The notes beneath the pieces were generated by a model that was not told the DNA's origin, did not search any database, and worked only from the letters and a program-made list of their open reading frames with translations. The position numbers and the translations under genes were made by a program. Of a stretch of 64,000 nt of DNA, positions 9,315 to 18,866 are shown piece after piece (positions within the stretch are counted from its first letter, which is position 1; each line of letters opens with the position of its first letter). The stretch is from Myxococcota bacterium (GTDB lineage Bacteria; Myxococcota_A; Polyangia; Palsa-1104; JAEUJZ01), in NCBI GenBank assembly GCA_025057315.1, contig JANWXW010000153.1, positions 52,967 through 116,966 of the forward strand, written 5' to 3'.

Positions 9315-10316
9315 TCACATCGGAGGCGGTAGGGTGATGTCGGCTCCCCCGGGAGGCGCAGGACGCGTGGCAGCATAGGCAGATATCCCGACGATCAGGG
9401 CCCCAGCCACCAGGCCCGCAGCGCCGGCCACGTACCCGATCCAGGTCCGCCGCGGCCGGAAGCGCAGCTCAACGGTGGTGGTGCTCCCCTCATGCACGGT
9501 AAAGACGCGCCGTACCTGCTCGGCGCGGTCGCGAGCGACCACCACGTGGGGCCCCAGCAGCAGATGCACGGTCGCTGGCAGCGGAGTCATCAGGGGTACG
9601 CCGTCCAGCTCCACCTCCGGCCGGGGGCGGTTGGAGCGCAGGTGCACCGGCGCCTGCAGGGTAAAGTGAACCTCGGCGGTCTGACCGGCGTCGAGCCGGA
9701 GCGAACGGCGGGCCACCGGGCGGCCTTGAAGAAGCAGCTCCACCTCCACCCGACCCGGCTCGCACAGGTACTCGGCCGGAGTGCCAGGGGGCGGCGGCGC
9801 GTCGCTCGAGCGCTCTGCGGCGGACAGACAGCGTGGTCGTTCCGCCAGCGCAGCTGGCACGCGCACGGTGGCCGGGACCTCGGTAGACAGGGCTGCGATC
9901 CGAATGCGGCCCAGGCGAGGCAATAGCCGCGCCACCCGCTCGGCGACGTCCGCGCGGTGCTCCGGCGGCTCGCCACGCTCATCACGCTGAAAGCGCCAGT
10001 ACTGCCGCAGGGCCTCGACGAGGCGGCCGGCCTGCTCCAGAGGGATGGCCAGATTGCGGTGCCGCTTGGGCAGGGGGTCCACACGCAGCGCCTCCTCGTA
10101 GAGCCGGATGGCGTCGTTGAGCGCGCCGCGCCGCTGGAGCTCATAGGCCCGCTCCGTCAGCTCGGTGGCACGGACGGCCTCCGGCAGGGGCGGAGGTTCC
10201 CACGGGCGTGCATCGCCCACAGCCGGGGAGAGCAGACAAGCCCCCCCGCACAGGACAGCCACGATCAAGATGAGGATCGCATGAGCGCCGCAGCCCGAGG
10301 TGCCCTGGGGGCTCAT
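9315..10316 (-). CDS. TPR protein with C-terminal membrane anchor
   Basis: A 333-residue envelope protein. The N-terminus has a hydrophobic signal-like segment (residues 12-32). Residues about 45-125 form TPR-like helices (ELTERAYELQRRG, ALNDAIRLYEEALRVDP). The middle is beta-rich, with PEGA-like strands around VELDGVPLMTPLPATVHL. A second transmembrane segment lies near residues 290-315, followed by a short tail. Such TPR/PEGA proteins are common in myxobacteria and are often found with kinases, but none is adjacent here. It follows the interrupted lipoprotein gene by about 15 bases. Confidence 0.7.
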   Translation of the reverse strand: MSPQGTSGCGAHAILILIVAVLCGGACLLSPAVGDARPWEPPPLPEAVRATELTERAYELQRRGALNDAIRLYEEALRVDPLPKRHRNLAIPLEQAGRLVEALRQYWRFQRDERGEPPEHRADVAERVARLLPRLGRIRIAALSTEVPATVRVPAALAERPRCLSAAERSSDAPPPPGTPAEYLCEPGRVEVELLLQGRPVARRSLRLDAGQTAEVHFTLQAPVHLRSNRPRPEVELDGVPLMTPLPATVHLLLGPHVVVARDRAEQVRRVFTVHEGSTTTVELRFRPRRTWIGYVAGAAGLVAGALIVGISAYAATRPAPPGGADITLPPPM

Positions 10317-10330
10317 GCGGCAAAGATACC

Positions 10331-10879
10331 CTAGCGCGGCAGGTCAATGCGGGGAATGCGCCCGCCAGTGCGCGCACCATCGCCGTTGAGGATGTAAAAG
10401 GCGGTCGGATCGCCACCCAGGGCAGTGACCCGCAACACCAGCAGATCCCCCGGAGCCGCAGCCACCTCGGGGCCCGCTGCGGTGCCCTCGTAGCGCACGG
10501 CCGAAAAGCGCGCTTGGGGATCGCGCACAAAAGTATGGACCAGACGCACGATATGCTCGCCACCCCCGCGGGGCGTGCCCTGGCGACGCAGGAGCAGCTC
10601 GAAGGCCACTTCAATGCGCTGAGCCCCCTCACCGGCGACGATGCCATCGCCCACAATGCGGTAGCTGCCAGCAGGCACAGGAGCCCGCAGCGGGTAGGAT
10701 GCTTCCAGGGAGTCGCCGACCCCCACGCCCGGCGCTCAGAAGGGCGGCGGCTCGAAGTCCACCAGCACCAGGTCCACCTCTCGCTCACCATGGTACACCC
10801 ACAGCGAGGCCGGGTTGGGCGACGGCCGAGGACCGCAGGCAACAAGCAAAAGACACAGCAGCGCGCGGTAGGCAGTCAT
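10331..10879 (-). pseudogene. Small lipoprotein gene interrupted by in-frame TGA
   Basis: The ATG at 10879 overlaps the stop of the upstream methyltransferase gene as ATGA, so translational coupling supports this start. The leader MTAYRALLCLLLVACG has a good lipobox (LVAC). After 47 codons an in-frame TGA lies at 10736-10738. The same frame then stays open for another 135 codons to 10331, encoding a beta-rich domain with no signal of its own; a GTG at 10726 could allow reinitiation. The intact leader and the unshifted continuation suggest a recent nonsense change, a sequencing error or readthrough. Protein family not recognised. Confidence 0.7.
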
Positions 10880-11448
10880 GGGTCCTGGGGCAAGAGTAGC
10901 AGCAAAACCTGCGCAGGCAGGCCCGCCCGAACCTCGCGGACGTGCAGCCCGGCCCGTACGGCGGCCTCTTCAGCAGCGGGGCGGTGCCGCTCGGCGTTGC
11001 ACAGGGCGATGCGCCCCCCTGGCGAGAGCGCGGGCACCAGCGCACGCAGGTAACGGACCCGGTCGGCCAGCAGGTGGTCCACTTGGGCCAGCAGGATGAG
11101 ATCAAAGCGCTCCCCGTCCAGCCCGGGCTCGTCGGGGCGCACGTGGCGGGTCGCGATGAGGTGCTCTAGGCCTGCGGCGCGAGCGCGGGCGCGCAGGGTT
11201 GCCAACGCAACCGGATCGATGTCCGTGGCCACCACGCGTCCACCCGGCGCGACGGCGCGGGCCAGGCGCAGGGTCAGATAGCCACCCCCGGCGCCAATGT
11301 CAGCCACGTGGTTCCCGGGACGGAGTCCGAGGGCCGGGATCAGCAGGTCTGGCCGGCGGTAGCGGTCAGCCTGGTGCTCTTCCTCGGGGGGCATAGGAGG
11401 GGGAGGGCAGCCAGCCACAAGCACGCAGAGCACCAAGGCCGCCCTCAC
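10876..11448 (-). CDS. Class I SAM methyltransferase with lipoprotein leader
   Basis: A 190-residue protein. The GTG at 11448 is preceded by AGGGGAG and overlaps the upstream stop as GTGA; a longer open frame starts at 11646 but its extra part is a shadow of the neighbour. The leader MRAALVLCVLVAGC ends in a lipobox. It is followed by a Rossmann methyltransferase fold: motif I is VADIGAGGGYLTLRLA, an acidic motif ATDIDP follows, and a later motif is FDLILLAQVDHLL. Motif I fits class I methyltransferases, and a lipid anchor on such an enzyme is unusual. Substrate unknown. Confidence 0.8.
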   Translation of the reverse strand: MRAALVLCVLVAGCPPPPMPPEEEHQADRYRRPDLLIPALGLRPGNHVADIGAGGGYLTLRLARAVAPGGRVVATDIDPVALATLRARARAAGLEHLIATRHVRPDEPGLDGERFDLILLAQVDHLLADRVRYLRALVPALSPGGRIALCNAERHRPAAEEAAVRAGLHVREVRAGLPAQVLLLLLPQDP

Positions 11449-11834
11449 GGAGGCTCCCCTTTCACCCAAGGGCGAGCGCTCCCCACCGGCTCGATGGCGA
11501 CTGCCGCCGGCTTGAGCGTCGACACAGGGGCGGTGTGGAAGCCGCTCATCTGGGGGGCGCCCGAGGTCTGTTCGCCCCCTGTGGCGCTCTGGACGAACAG
11601 CTCGCGGCTGGCCTCCTGCTGCTCGCGCAGCGGCCGCAGCCAGCATCCGTCGGACCTCCAGTCCATGGGCTCAGTTTCGCCCACACCCGCCGCGCGGTCC
11701 ACGCCGATCTGCCCCTGGGACCAGAGCTGGCCCCCAAGGCATTTTGGCTGGCGATACCTGTTGAAATGTTCAGGATAGATGGCTACCATGCAAAAAGTGC
11801 CCGGCGCTGCCACCCTCGGGGTTCTGGCACGCAA
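11445..11834 (-). CDS. Small uncharacterised protein, first gene of a coupled run
   Basis: A 129-residue open frame whose stop overlaps the methyltransferase GTG (GTGA), which argues that it is real. An internal ATG at 11789 gives a 114-residue product and lies in a locally AT-richer stretch; it may be the true start. The sequence is polar with scattered aromatic residues and two cysteines, with no clear signal peptide or known domain. The intergenic space to the divergent helicase is only 14 bases from the longer start, which would put promoters inside the gene and favours the shorter form. Confidence 0.5.
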   Translation of the reverse strand: MRARTPRVAAPGTFCMVAIYPEHFNRYRQPKCLGGQLWSQGQIGVDRAAGVGETEPMDWRSDGCWLRPLREQQEASRELFVQSATGGEQTSGAPQMSGFHTAPVSTLKPAAVAIEPVGSARPWVKGEPP

Positions 11835-11848
11835 TTGAGGAACACCCC

Positions 11849-14710
11849 ATGCAGATCCACCATCTGTCAGCTTATGACGTCTCGCCGGACACGATCACCG
11901 CGCTGCGCGAGGCGGTGGGGGAGGAGCTGCTGCCGCTGCAGGAGCGGGCGGTGCGCGAGGGTCTGCTCGGGACGCCGGGCAGTGGGCCGGGGGAGAGCCT
12001 GATCCTGGCGGCCCCCCCCTCAGCGGGCAAGAGCCTCCTGGGCGAGCTGGCGGCAGTGCATGCAGCGGCCCGCGGGCGGCGGGCGCTGTATCTGGTGCCG
12101 CTCAAGGCCATGGCCGAGGAGCTGTACCGATCGCTGCAGAACCGCTACGCCGCCCTGGACCTGCGTGTGGTCATCTCCACCCGGGATCGGCGTGAGTTCG
12201 ATGGCGCCATCGAGCGCGGCGAGTTTCACATCGCCGTGCTGGTCTTCGAGAAGCTCTACAGCCTGCTGGTGTCGCGGCCAGAGCTGCTTGCCCAGGTGGG
12301 CCTGGTGGTGATCGACGAGCTCCACCTGCTGCTGGACCCCGAGCGAGGACCGAAGCTGGAGCTGCTACTGACCAAGCTCCAGCGCGCTCGACAGCAGGGG
12401 GCCGCCCCTGGAGAGGCCGCGACGGGTCCGCTGCAGCTGTGCTGTCTGTCGGCCCCCCTGCTCGGTCTGCAAGAGGTGGGCGCCTGGCTCGGTGCCCGCG
12501 TGGTGGTGGACAACCGTCGACCGGTGGAGCTGCGCACGGGTGTGCTGTACCGCGGCACGTTCACCTACGTGTCCTCCCGCAGCGATGCCAGCGCGGAGGG
12601 CGGCGGTGGCCAGGAGGAAATCTACCCCTGGTCCGATGCAGAGGGACCTCGCGATGTCGCGCGGCAAGTCGTGCGTGCCGTCGAGGCGCTGGTGCGGCGC
12701 GGCGAGCAGACGCTGGTGTTCGTGCCAGACCGGGCGCGCAGCGTCGAGTGTGCCCGTCAGATCAGTGCCCAGCTGGGCGACGCTCTGCCGCCCGCTGCCT
12801 GGACCATGGACGAGATCGAGGGCACCGATGAGGGGCAGGCGCGGTCGGCCCTGCTGGAGACGCTGGGCCGGAGCGTGGCTTTCCACAACGCGGACCTGAC
12901 GCAGGCCCAGCGGGAGATCGTTGAGCGCGCCTTCCGCCGAGGCGAGGTGCGGGTGCTCTGTGCCACCCGCACGCTGAGCATGGGGGTGAACCTGCCGGTG
13001 CAAAACGTGCTGCTGACAGAACGCTGGCAGTGGCGCTACTCGCGACGCTATAGCAAATGGGTTCGGGACGAGCTGACCAAGGTCGAGTTCGATGCCATGG
13101 CCGGGCGGGCCGGGCGTCTGGGCAGCGGTGCAGGGGCGCCGGGTCGAGCGATGCTGGTGGCGCCTTCGCGCTTTGATGCCGAGGTGTGGCTGCGTAACCT
13201 GGTCGGGGGCCCCCCTCAGGAGGTCGAGCCGGCGCTGCTGGGCAGGCCCCTGGGGGATGTGGTGCTGGATGTGGTGGCCTCGTCCCTGTGCCGCGACGAG
13301 GCCGAGGTCATCGACCTGCTCCTTTCGACGCTCACCGGCCACCTGCGCTGGGCTCACCTGCCGAGCCGCCAGCCGTTGGTCCGGGAGGTGGGCCAGACCA
13401 TCGAGGACCTGGTGCTCAACGGCCTGGTGTGCCGCAATGAGCACGGCGGGCTGGAAGCGACCACCGTGGGGCGGACCGCGGCCCGCAAGGGGCTAACCGC
13501 ACGCAGCGCCGTGCTGATGGCGCGCTGGGCCGATGCGGCGGTACTGCCCGAGGTGCCCCTGACGGCCCTGGAGGTGCTGCTGGTGTGCGCCCTGACGCCC
13601 GATGGCGGCGAGGCACACGTGCCGCTGTCGCTGCCAGAGCATCGCTTTGGCGACTATTGGACGCGCATCCTGCTCAGAGCGCAGGCCCTGGGCATCGCCG
13701 AGCGGCGCTTGTTCCGCTGGCTGCGGGACCAGCGTGGCCGCTTAAGCTACGACCAGACCCGGTCCGTCAAGAAGGCCCTGTTGCTCCTGGACTGGATCGA
13801 AGGCCAGAGCAACCAAGAGATCGAGCGAAACCACAACGTGTGGGCCGGCGCCGTGGCCCAGGCGGGGGCAGAGTTCGCCTGGTTGGTGGACGCCCTGGCA
13901 GAGGTGTGCGACGCACGGGGTTGGCCTTCATCCCGCACGGAGGTGCTGCTTCGTCTCAGAGAGCGGCTGCGCTACGGCGTGACCGAGGACCTGCTAGGGC
14001 TGGCGCAGTCGGCCGGCGAGTGGCTGCCGCGCTCACACCTGCTGCGTGCAAGAGCCCAGGGCGCCTGCACGGCCCAGGAGCCACCCCACCCCGACTGGCA
14101 CCCCTGGAAACGGCCCTCGGGGCGAGGCGAGCTACTGGAGCAGATCCATCGGATCCAGGCCGCGCGGGCTGCAGCACGGGCTTGTGGGCTGGAGCCCCAG
14201 CCGCAAGTCCGGACGGCGGTCTCCCCCGCGGTACCGGAGCCGTCGGGCCAGCCCCCTCCAACCGAGGCTGAGACAAGCGCCGCGGCAGAGCGTCTGCCGG
14301 CGCTGCGCCCGGTCGTTGTCCGCCGCCGCGAGGAGGCCTCAGAGCCCGCAGAGCTGGTCCTTTTGCCCGACAGCGCGCCGCGCCGCTGCTTCATCCAGAT
14401 GGGCCCGCAGCGCGTGGGCCTCTCACCCGGCAGCTTTGCCCTGCTGGCCCGGCTGGCGCTTGGCGCGGCCACTGGGGCCGGTTGGGTGCCCAAAGAGGCC
14501 CTTGGTCGCAGCGCCGGGGCCGTGCGAAAGAGCATCTCGCGCCTGCGCGCCGAGCTGCGCCGCATAGACACCGATGCCCGTAGCTGGATCGAGAACGACG
14601 GCCGCGGCTGCTATCGCCTCTCGCTGTCCGCCCCGCGCCTGGTCCTGGACCGGGACGCCCTGAGGCAGCATCCCCTGCCCTCGATCCGGGCGGCCCTGCG
14701 CGCAGCCTGA
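11849..14710 (+). CDS. Ski2-like DEAD/DEAH helicase fused to OmpR-type winged helix
   Basis: A 953-residue superfamily 2 helicase. Walker A is APPSAGKS (residues 55-62), the Walker B box DELH is at 156-159, and CATRTLSMGVNLP at 371-383 is the Ski2-type motif V. Motif VI is AGRAGRLG (418-425). A helical region follows, then a low-complexity linker (about 760-820) rich in Pro and Ala. The last 110 residues resemble the OmpR/PhoB winged helix: GAVRKSISRLRAELRRID, then a YRL hairpin. The enzyme probably unwinds nucleic acid in a repair or RNA role, targeted by the winged helix. It stands alone, with no recognisable defence partner. Confidence 0.82.
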   Translation: MQIHHLSAYDVSPDTITALREAVGEELLPLQERAVREGLLGTPGSGPGESLILAAPPSAGKSLLGELAAVHAAARGRRALYLVPLKAMAEELYRSLQNRYAALDLRVVISTRDRREFDGAIERGEFHIAVLVFEKLYSLLVSRPELLAQVGLVVIDELHLLLDPERGPKLELLLTKLQRARQQGAAPGEAATGPLQLCCLSAPLLGLQEVGAWLGARVVVDNRRPVELRTGVLYRGTFTYVSSRSDASAEGGGGQEEIYPWSDAEGPRDVARQVVRAVEALVRRGEQTLVFVPDRARSVECARQISAQLGDALPPAAWTMDEIEGTDEGQARSALLETLGRSVAFHNADLTQAQREIVERAFRRGEVRVLCATRTLSMGVNLPVQNVLLTERWQWRYSRRYSKWVRDELTKVEFDAMAGRAGRLGSGAGAPGRAMLVAPSRFDAEVWLRNLVGGPPQEVEPALLGRPLGDVVLDVVASSLCRDEAEVIDLLLSTLTGHLRWAHLPSRQPLVREVGQTIEDLVLNGLVCRNEHGGLEATTVGRTAARKGLTARSAVLMARWADAAVLPEVPLTALEVLLVCALTPDGGEAHVPLSLPEHRFGDYWTRILLRAQALGIAERRLFRWLRDQRGRLSYDQTRSVKKALLLLDWIEGQSNQEIERNHNVWAGAVAQAGAEFAWLVDALAEVCDARGWPSSRTEVLLRLRERLRYGVTEDLLGLAQSAGEWLPRSHLLRARAQGACTAQEPPHPDWHPWKRPSGRGELLEQIHRIQAARAAARACGLEPQPQVRTAVSPAVPEPSGQPPPTEAETSAAAERLPALRPVVVRRREEASEPAELVLLPDSAPRRCFIQMGPQRVGLSPGSFALLARLALGAATGAGWVPKEALGRSAGAVRKSISRLRAELRRIDTDARSWIENDGRGCYRLSLSAPRLVLDRDALRQHPLPSIRAALRAA

Positions 14711-14800
14711 TCTCGGCCGTTTTGCCCCCGCCGCCGATCCAGATGCCTGCAGCAGGCCCCTGCGGCACCGACGCGCAGCCTGATCCCGGCCGTTTTGCCC
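14700..14800. repeat. Paired direct repeat downstream of the helicase gene
   Basis: A 28-base unit at 14700-14727, which includes the helicase stop codon, recurs at 14773-14800 with one mismatch (spacing 73). The unit starts GCGCAGCCTGAT and ends GGCCGTTTTGCCC. A GC-rich spacer lies between. There is no coding explanation for the second copy. Confidence 0.8.
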
Positions 14801-14877
14801 ACCGCCGCCCCACCCTGCAGTCCGCTCCGAGCGCGGGGCCATGGAGGCCTGCCCCTGCCGGGCCACGCCAGTGCCTT

Positions 14878-16170
<1,293 letters not shown>

Positions 16171-16251
16171 GGTGGCTCATGGTGGTTGTAGGTGGTTGTG
16201 GGACATCCAGGAGGTCCAGCTGCCCCGGGCCGGCCAGTTCTAACACGGAGG

Positions 16252-18471
16252 CTAGTGTCTGGGGTTGTCTGGCGTCGGGGTCAGGATGTGGGTAGCCCAG
16301 TAGCGAAAGGTGCCGAGGAGCCGCTGCCGCTCCTCGCTCGGCAGCTGCGCAACGATGTTGTGCTGCTCCCGCGGGTCGGCCTCCAGGTGGTAGATGCTGT
16401 ATTCGTTGAATGGCCACACGCCAATGACCTTGTAGGGCCACAGGACCATGCACTTTTGGATCGGATCCTGTGCGCGGTGCTTCTCAGCAAACACCGGCCG
16501 ATGAGGGGGGTCCTGGCCGCGCAGGTAGGGCACCAGCGACTCCCCGCGCAGCACCGGGTCGCGCGCCTCGTGGGGGCGCCCGGCCAGCTCCAGGGCCGTC
16601 GGCACCAGGTCGATGAGCGACACCGGTGTACGCACCCGCCGCGGCACCACCCCCGGACCGGCCACGATGAGCGGCACGCGGATAAGCTCATCATATAAGT
16701 TCTTGGAATGGTGGCGGCTGCCATGGTCCAGGCGGCGGTCCAGCCCCTCGCCGTGGTCCGAGTGGAGGATGACGATGGTATGCTGAAGGAGTCCCCGCTC
16801 CCGCAGCCCGTCCAACAGCAAGCCCACATGGTGGTCGGTATAGGCGACCTCACTGTCGTAGGCCGCGCTGCCGCGAACGCCCTCTGGCACGAAGCCCTGG
16901 TGCTTCAGGTAGGGAGCGTGTGGATCGCCCAGATACACCCACAGAAAGAACGGCGCGGCGCGGGCCAGCTCGCCCCGGTCAGCAAACTGCAGCACCCGAT
17001 CTTTGATGTACTCGGCCGTCGGCGTCTCCCAGACCCGCTGGGCATGGCGGAAAAATGACAGATCGCGGTAAACAAAGCCCTGGGCAAAGCCGTAGCGATC
17101 ATGCAGGTAGATGACCGAGTGAAACGCAGCGGTAAAGTAGCCGGCATCGCGGAGCCGCTCGGCTAGCATCACCTCGCTGTCGTCCACGCGCGGCCACTCA
17201 GCGGCGCTGCGGCGCACCTCTGTGAAGTGCTTGCCGGTCAGCATGGCCGGGATGCTAAAGCGCGTGGCCGGGCCGGCGGCGCGCGCCTGATCGAAGACCA
17301 CCGCGGTTTGCGCCCACTGGTCGATGCGGGGGCTGGTCCGGTAGGGATAGCCATAGACGCCCAGGTGATCGGCCCGCAGCGAGTCGATGGTGATGAGCAG
17401 CAGGTTGGGTGGAAGCTGGACCGGGGGCGGTGAGGGCTCGGAGCGAGCGTGCAGGGCCAGCAGCCTGTCGCGTAGGGCGCGCTGGCTCCGCCGGCTCCCC
17501 GAGGAGGAGGCGGCCACCAGGGGGGGTCTAGACGGGCCCTTGCTCCTGGCGTGGGCCAGCACCGACTCTCTCTTCCGCCTCCGCTTGCTCCGGTGCCGCT
17601 TGCGCAGCCGGCGATGCTCCCCTGTCCCCTGCCCCTCTTCGGCCCTCTCAAGACGCGGCGGCGGCACGGCCGGCAGCGGCCGGGGGGCAAAGACCCTGGC
17701 AAAGCTGGCCTCTAGCGCTGGGGTGTCGTCGGCGCCGGAGCAGTCCTCATCGCGGCCGTTGCCAGGCAGGTCGCGCGCTCCGGGCGAGACGGTAGGGTCC
17801 TCGTCGTTGCAGTCGCAACCCCCGGTGCACAGCCAGCGTGGGAAGCCATCGCCATCCCGATCGAACAGCTCCATCGCCGCCCGCTGCATCCGGGCCGACA
17901 GCCAGGCCTCGCTCCCCACGCGGATGAGCGCCGCCCTCCGGTCCGCTCCGGCACATCCATAGAGCAGCGCGCTGCTGCCTCCCGCAACCAGCGCCAACGC
18001 CGCCAGGGCTCCTCGGCCAGCCTGCCGGGACAGCAGCACACCCAGGCCATAGGTCCCCGCTCCCACAAAGAGCAACCAGGGCCCTCGCAGATCGACCGCC
18101 CGCAGGTCAATCTGGCGCCCCCCCAGCCGGAGGAACATGGCCACGCAGCCGATGGCCCCCCCGACCAGAACCACCCCCATGCCCCACGGCAGCAGCCGCC
18201 GCAGCCGAGGCACACCCAGCAGGCGCCCCCCCAGCACCGCGCCCCCACCTAGAAGCAGCCCTCCCCCCAGGGACGCGGGCACCTGAAGCAGTGCCGCCAG
18301 CCCGACCGCCCCCCCCAGGGCCAGCCCGGTCAGGGGCTCCAGACCAGCCTGCGTGCCGGCCAGCAGGCCATCGACCCCACCGGCCAGCAAGCCACCCACC
18401 AGCGCGGCCAGCACATGCCGGACCAGGGCGCCGCTCCAAGGCTCTGGGGCAGCCCGGCGGGACGGGGTCAT
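16252..18471 (-). CDS. Polytopic membrane sulfatase with MopE-like calcium motif
   Basis: A 739-residue protein in three parts. Residues 1-170 hold about seven transmembrane helices rich in Gly, Ala and Leu. Next comes a Cys/Asp-rich MopE-like segment (DRDGDGFP, CDCNDEDPTVSPGA, then DEDCSG) that probably binds calcium, and a basic, disordered linker. The last 400 residues are an alkaline-phosphatase-superfamily sulfatase: TIDSLRADHLGVYGY, a nucleophile region SIPAMLTG and HSDHGEG. The nucleophile position is Ser, so maturation would need an anSME-type enzyme, or the enzyme acts as a phosphodiester transferase. Substrate unknown. Confidence 0.82.
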   Translation of the reverse strand: MTPSRRAAPEPWSGALVRHVLAALVGGLLAGGVDGLLAGTQAGLEPLTGLALGGAVGLAALLQVPASLGGGLLLGGGAVLGGRLLGVPRLRRLLPWGMGVVLVGGAIGCVAMFLRLGGRQIDLRAVDLRGPWLLFVGAGTYGLGVLLSRQAGRGALAALALVAGGSSALLYGCAGADRRAALIRVGSEAWLSARMQRAAMELFDRDGDGFPRWLCTGGCDCNDEDPTVSPGARDLPGNGRDEDCSGADDTPALEASFARVFAPRPLPAVPPPRLERAEEGQGTGEHRRLRKRHRSKRRRKRESVLAHARSKGPSRPPLVAASSSGSRRSQRALRDRLLALHARSEPSPPPVQLPPNLLLITIDSLRADHLGVYGYPYRTSPRIDQWAQTAVVFDQARAAGPATRFSIPAMLTGKHFTEVRRSAAEWPRVDDSEVMLAERLRDAGYFTAAFHSVIYLHDRYGFAQGFVYRDLSFFRHAQRVWETPTAEYIKDRVLQFADRGELARAAPFFLWVYLGDPHAPYLKHQGFVPEGVRGSAAYDSEVAYTDHHVGLLLDGLRERGLLQHTIVILHSDHGEGLDRRLDHGSRHHSKNLYDELIRVPLIVAGPGVVPRRVRTPVSLIDLVPTALELAGRPHEARDPVLRGESLVPYLRGQDPPHRPVFAEKHRAQDPIQKCMVLWPYKVIGVWPFNEYSIYHLEADPREQHNIVAQLPSEERQRLLGTFRYWATHILTPTPDNPRH

Positions 18472-18866
18472 CCGGCGTCAGGTTACCCTGGCAACTCACT
18501 ATAAAACTGTAATCTATATTATAATTTAATCAACCCAATGCGGGTGCGTGGGCAGACCGGCGAGGACCTATGGGCCGGTCTCCGGGCTGGTCTGTCCATC
18601 AGGGCGCCCTGCTGCCGGGCCCCCGCCCTCCTTGTCTGCTTCGCTGGCCAGGCACGGGTCAGAGAAGAGATCCCCACCCCCCTCTCACTCTCTGTATCTT
18701 GTATCTAAAATATGCGGCAATTGCGGCCACCAGGCTGGGGTTGACGCTCCCCTATCTTATCCTCTACCCTGTCCCAGCCCTTTGCCCTGGATGCGGCAGA
18801 GACCCGCAGGCGGGCGGTCCTGCTTTTCTTGTATGAAGGGTTCTTTTCTTTTCAAGGAGACAATCC
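18472..18866. promoter_or_regulatory. 395-base intergenic region with AT-rich divergent promoter area
   Basis: It separates the divergent sulfatase and amine-oxidase-like genes. The stretch 18499-18532 is very AT-rich, including TATAAT at 18520-18525, and could serve both directions. The part near 18700-18740 is also less GC-rich than its surroundings. AAGGAG at about 18856-18861 is the ribosome site of the rightward gene. No convincing coding frame was found; two short frames each contain a CxxC pair but neither has a good start. Confidence 0.45.

Noticed and set aside
10736..10738. TGA as a selenocysteine codon
   Set aside because: No convincing hairpin just downstream and no known selenoprotein family; a nonsense change or sequencing error is simpler.
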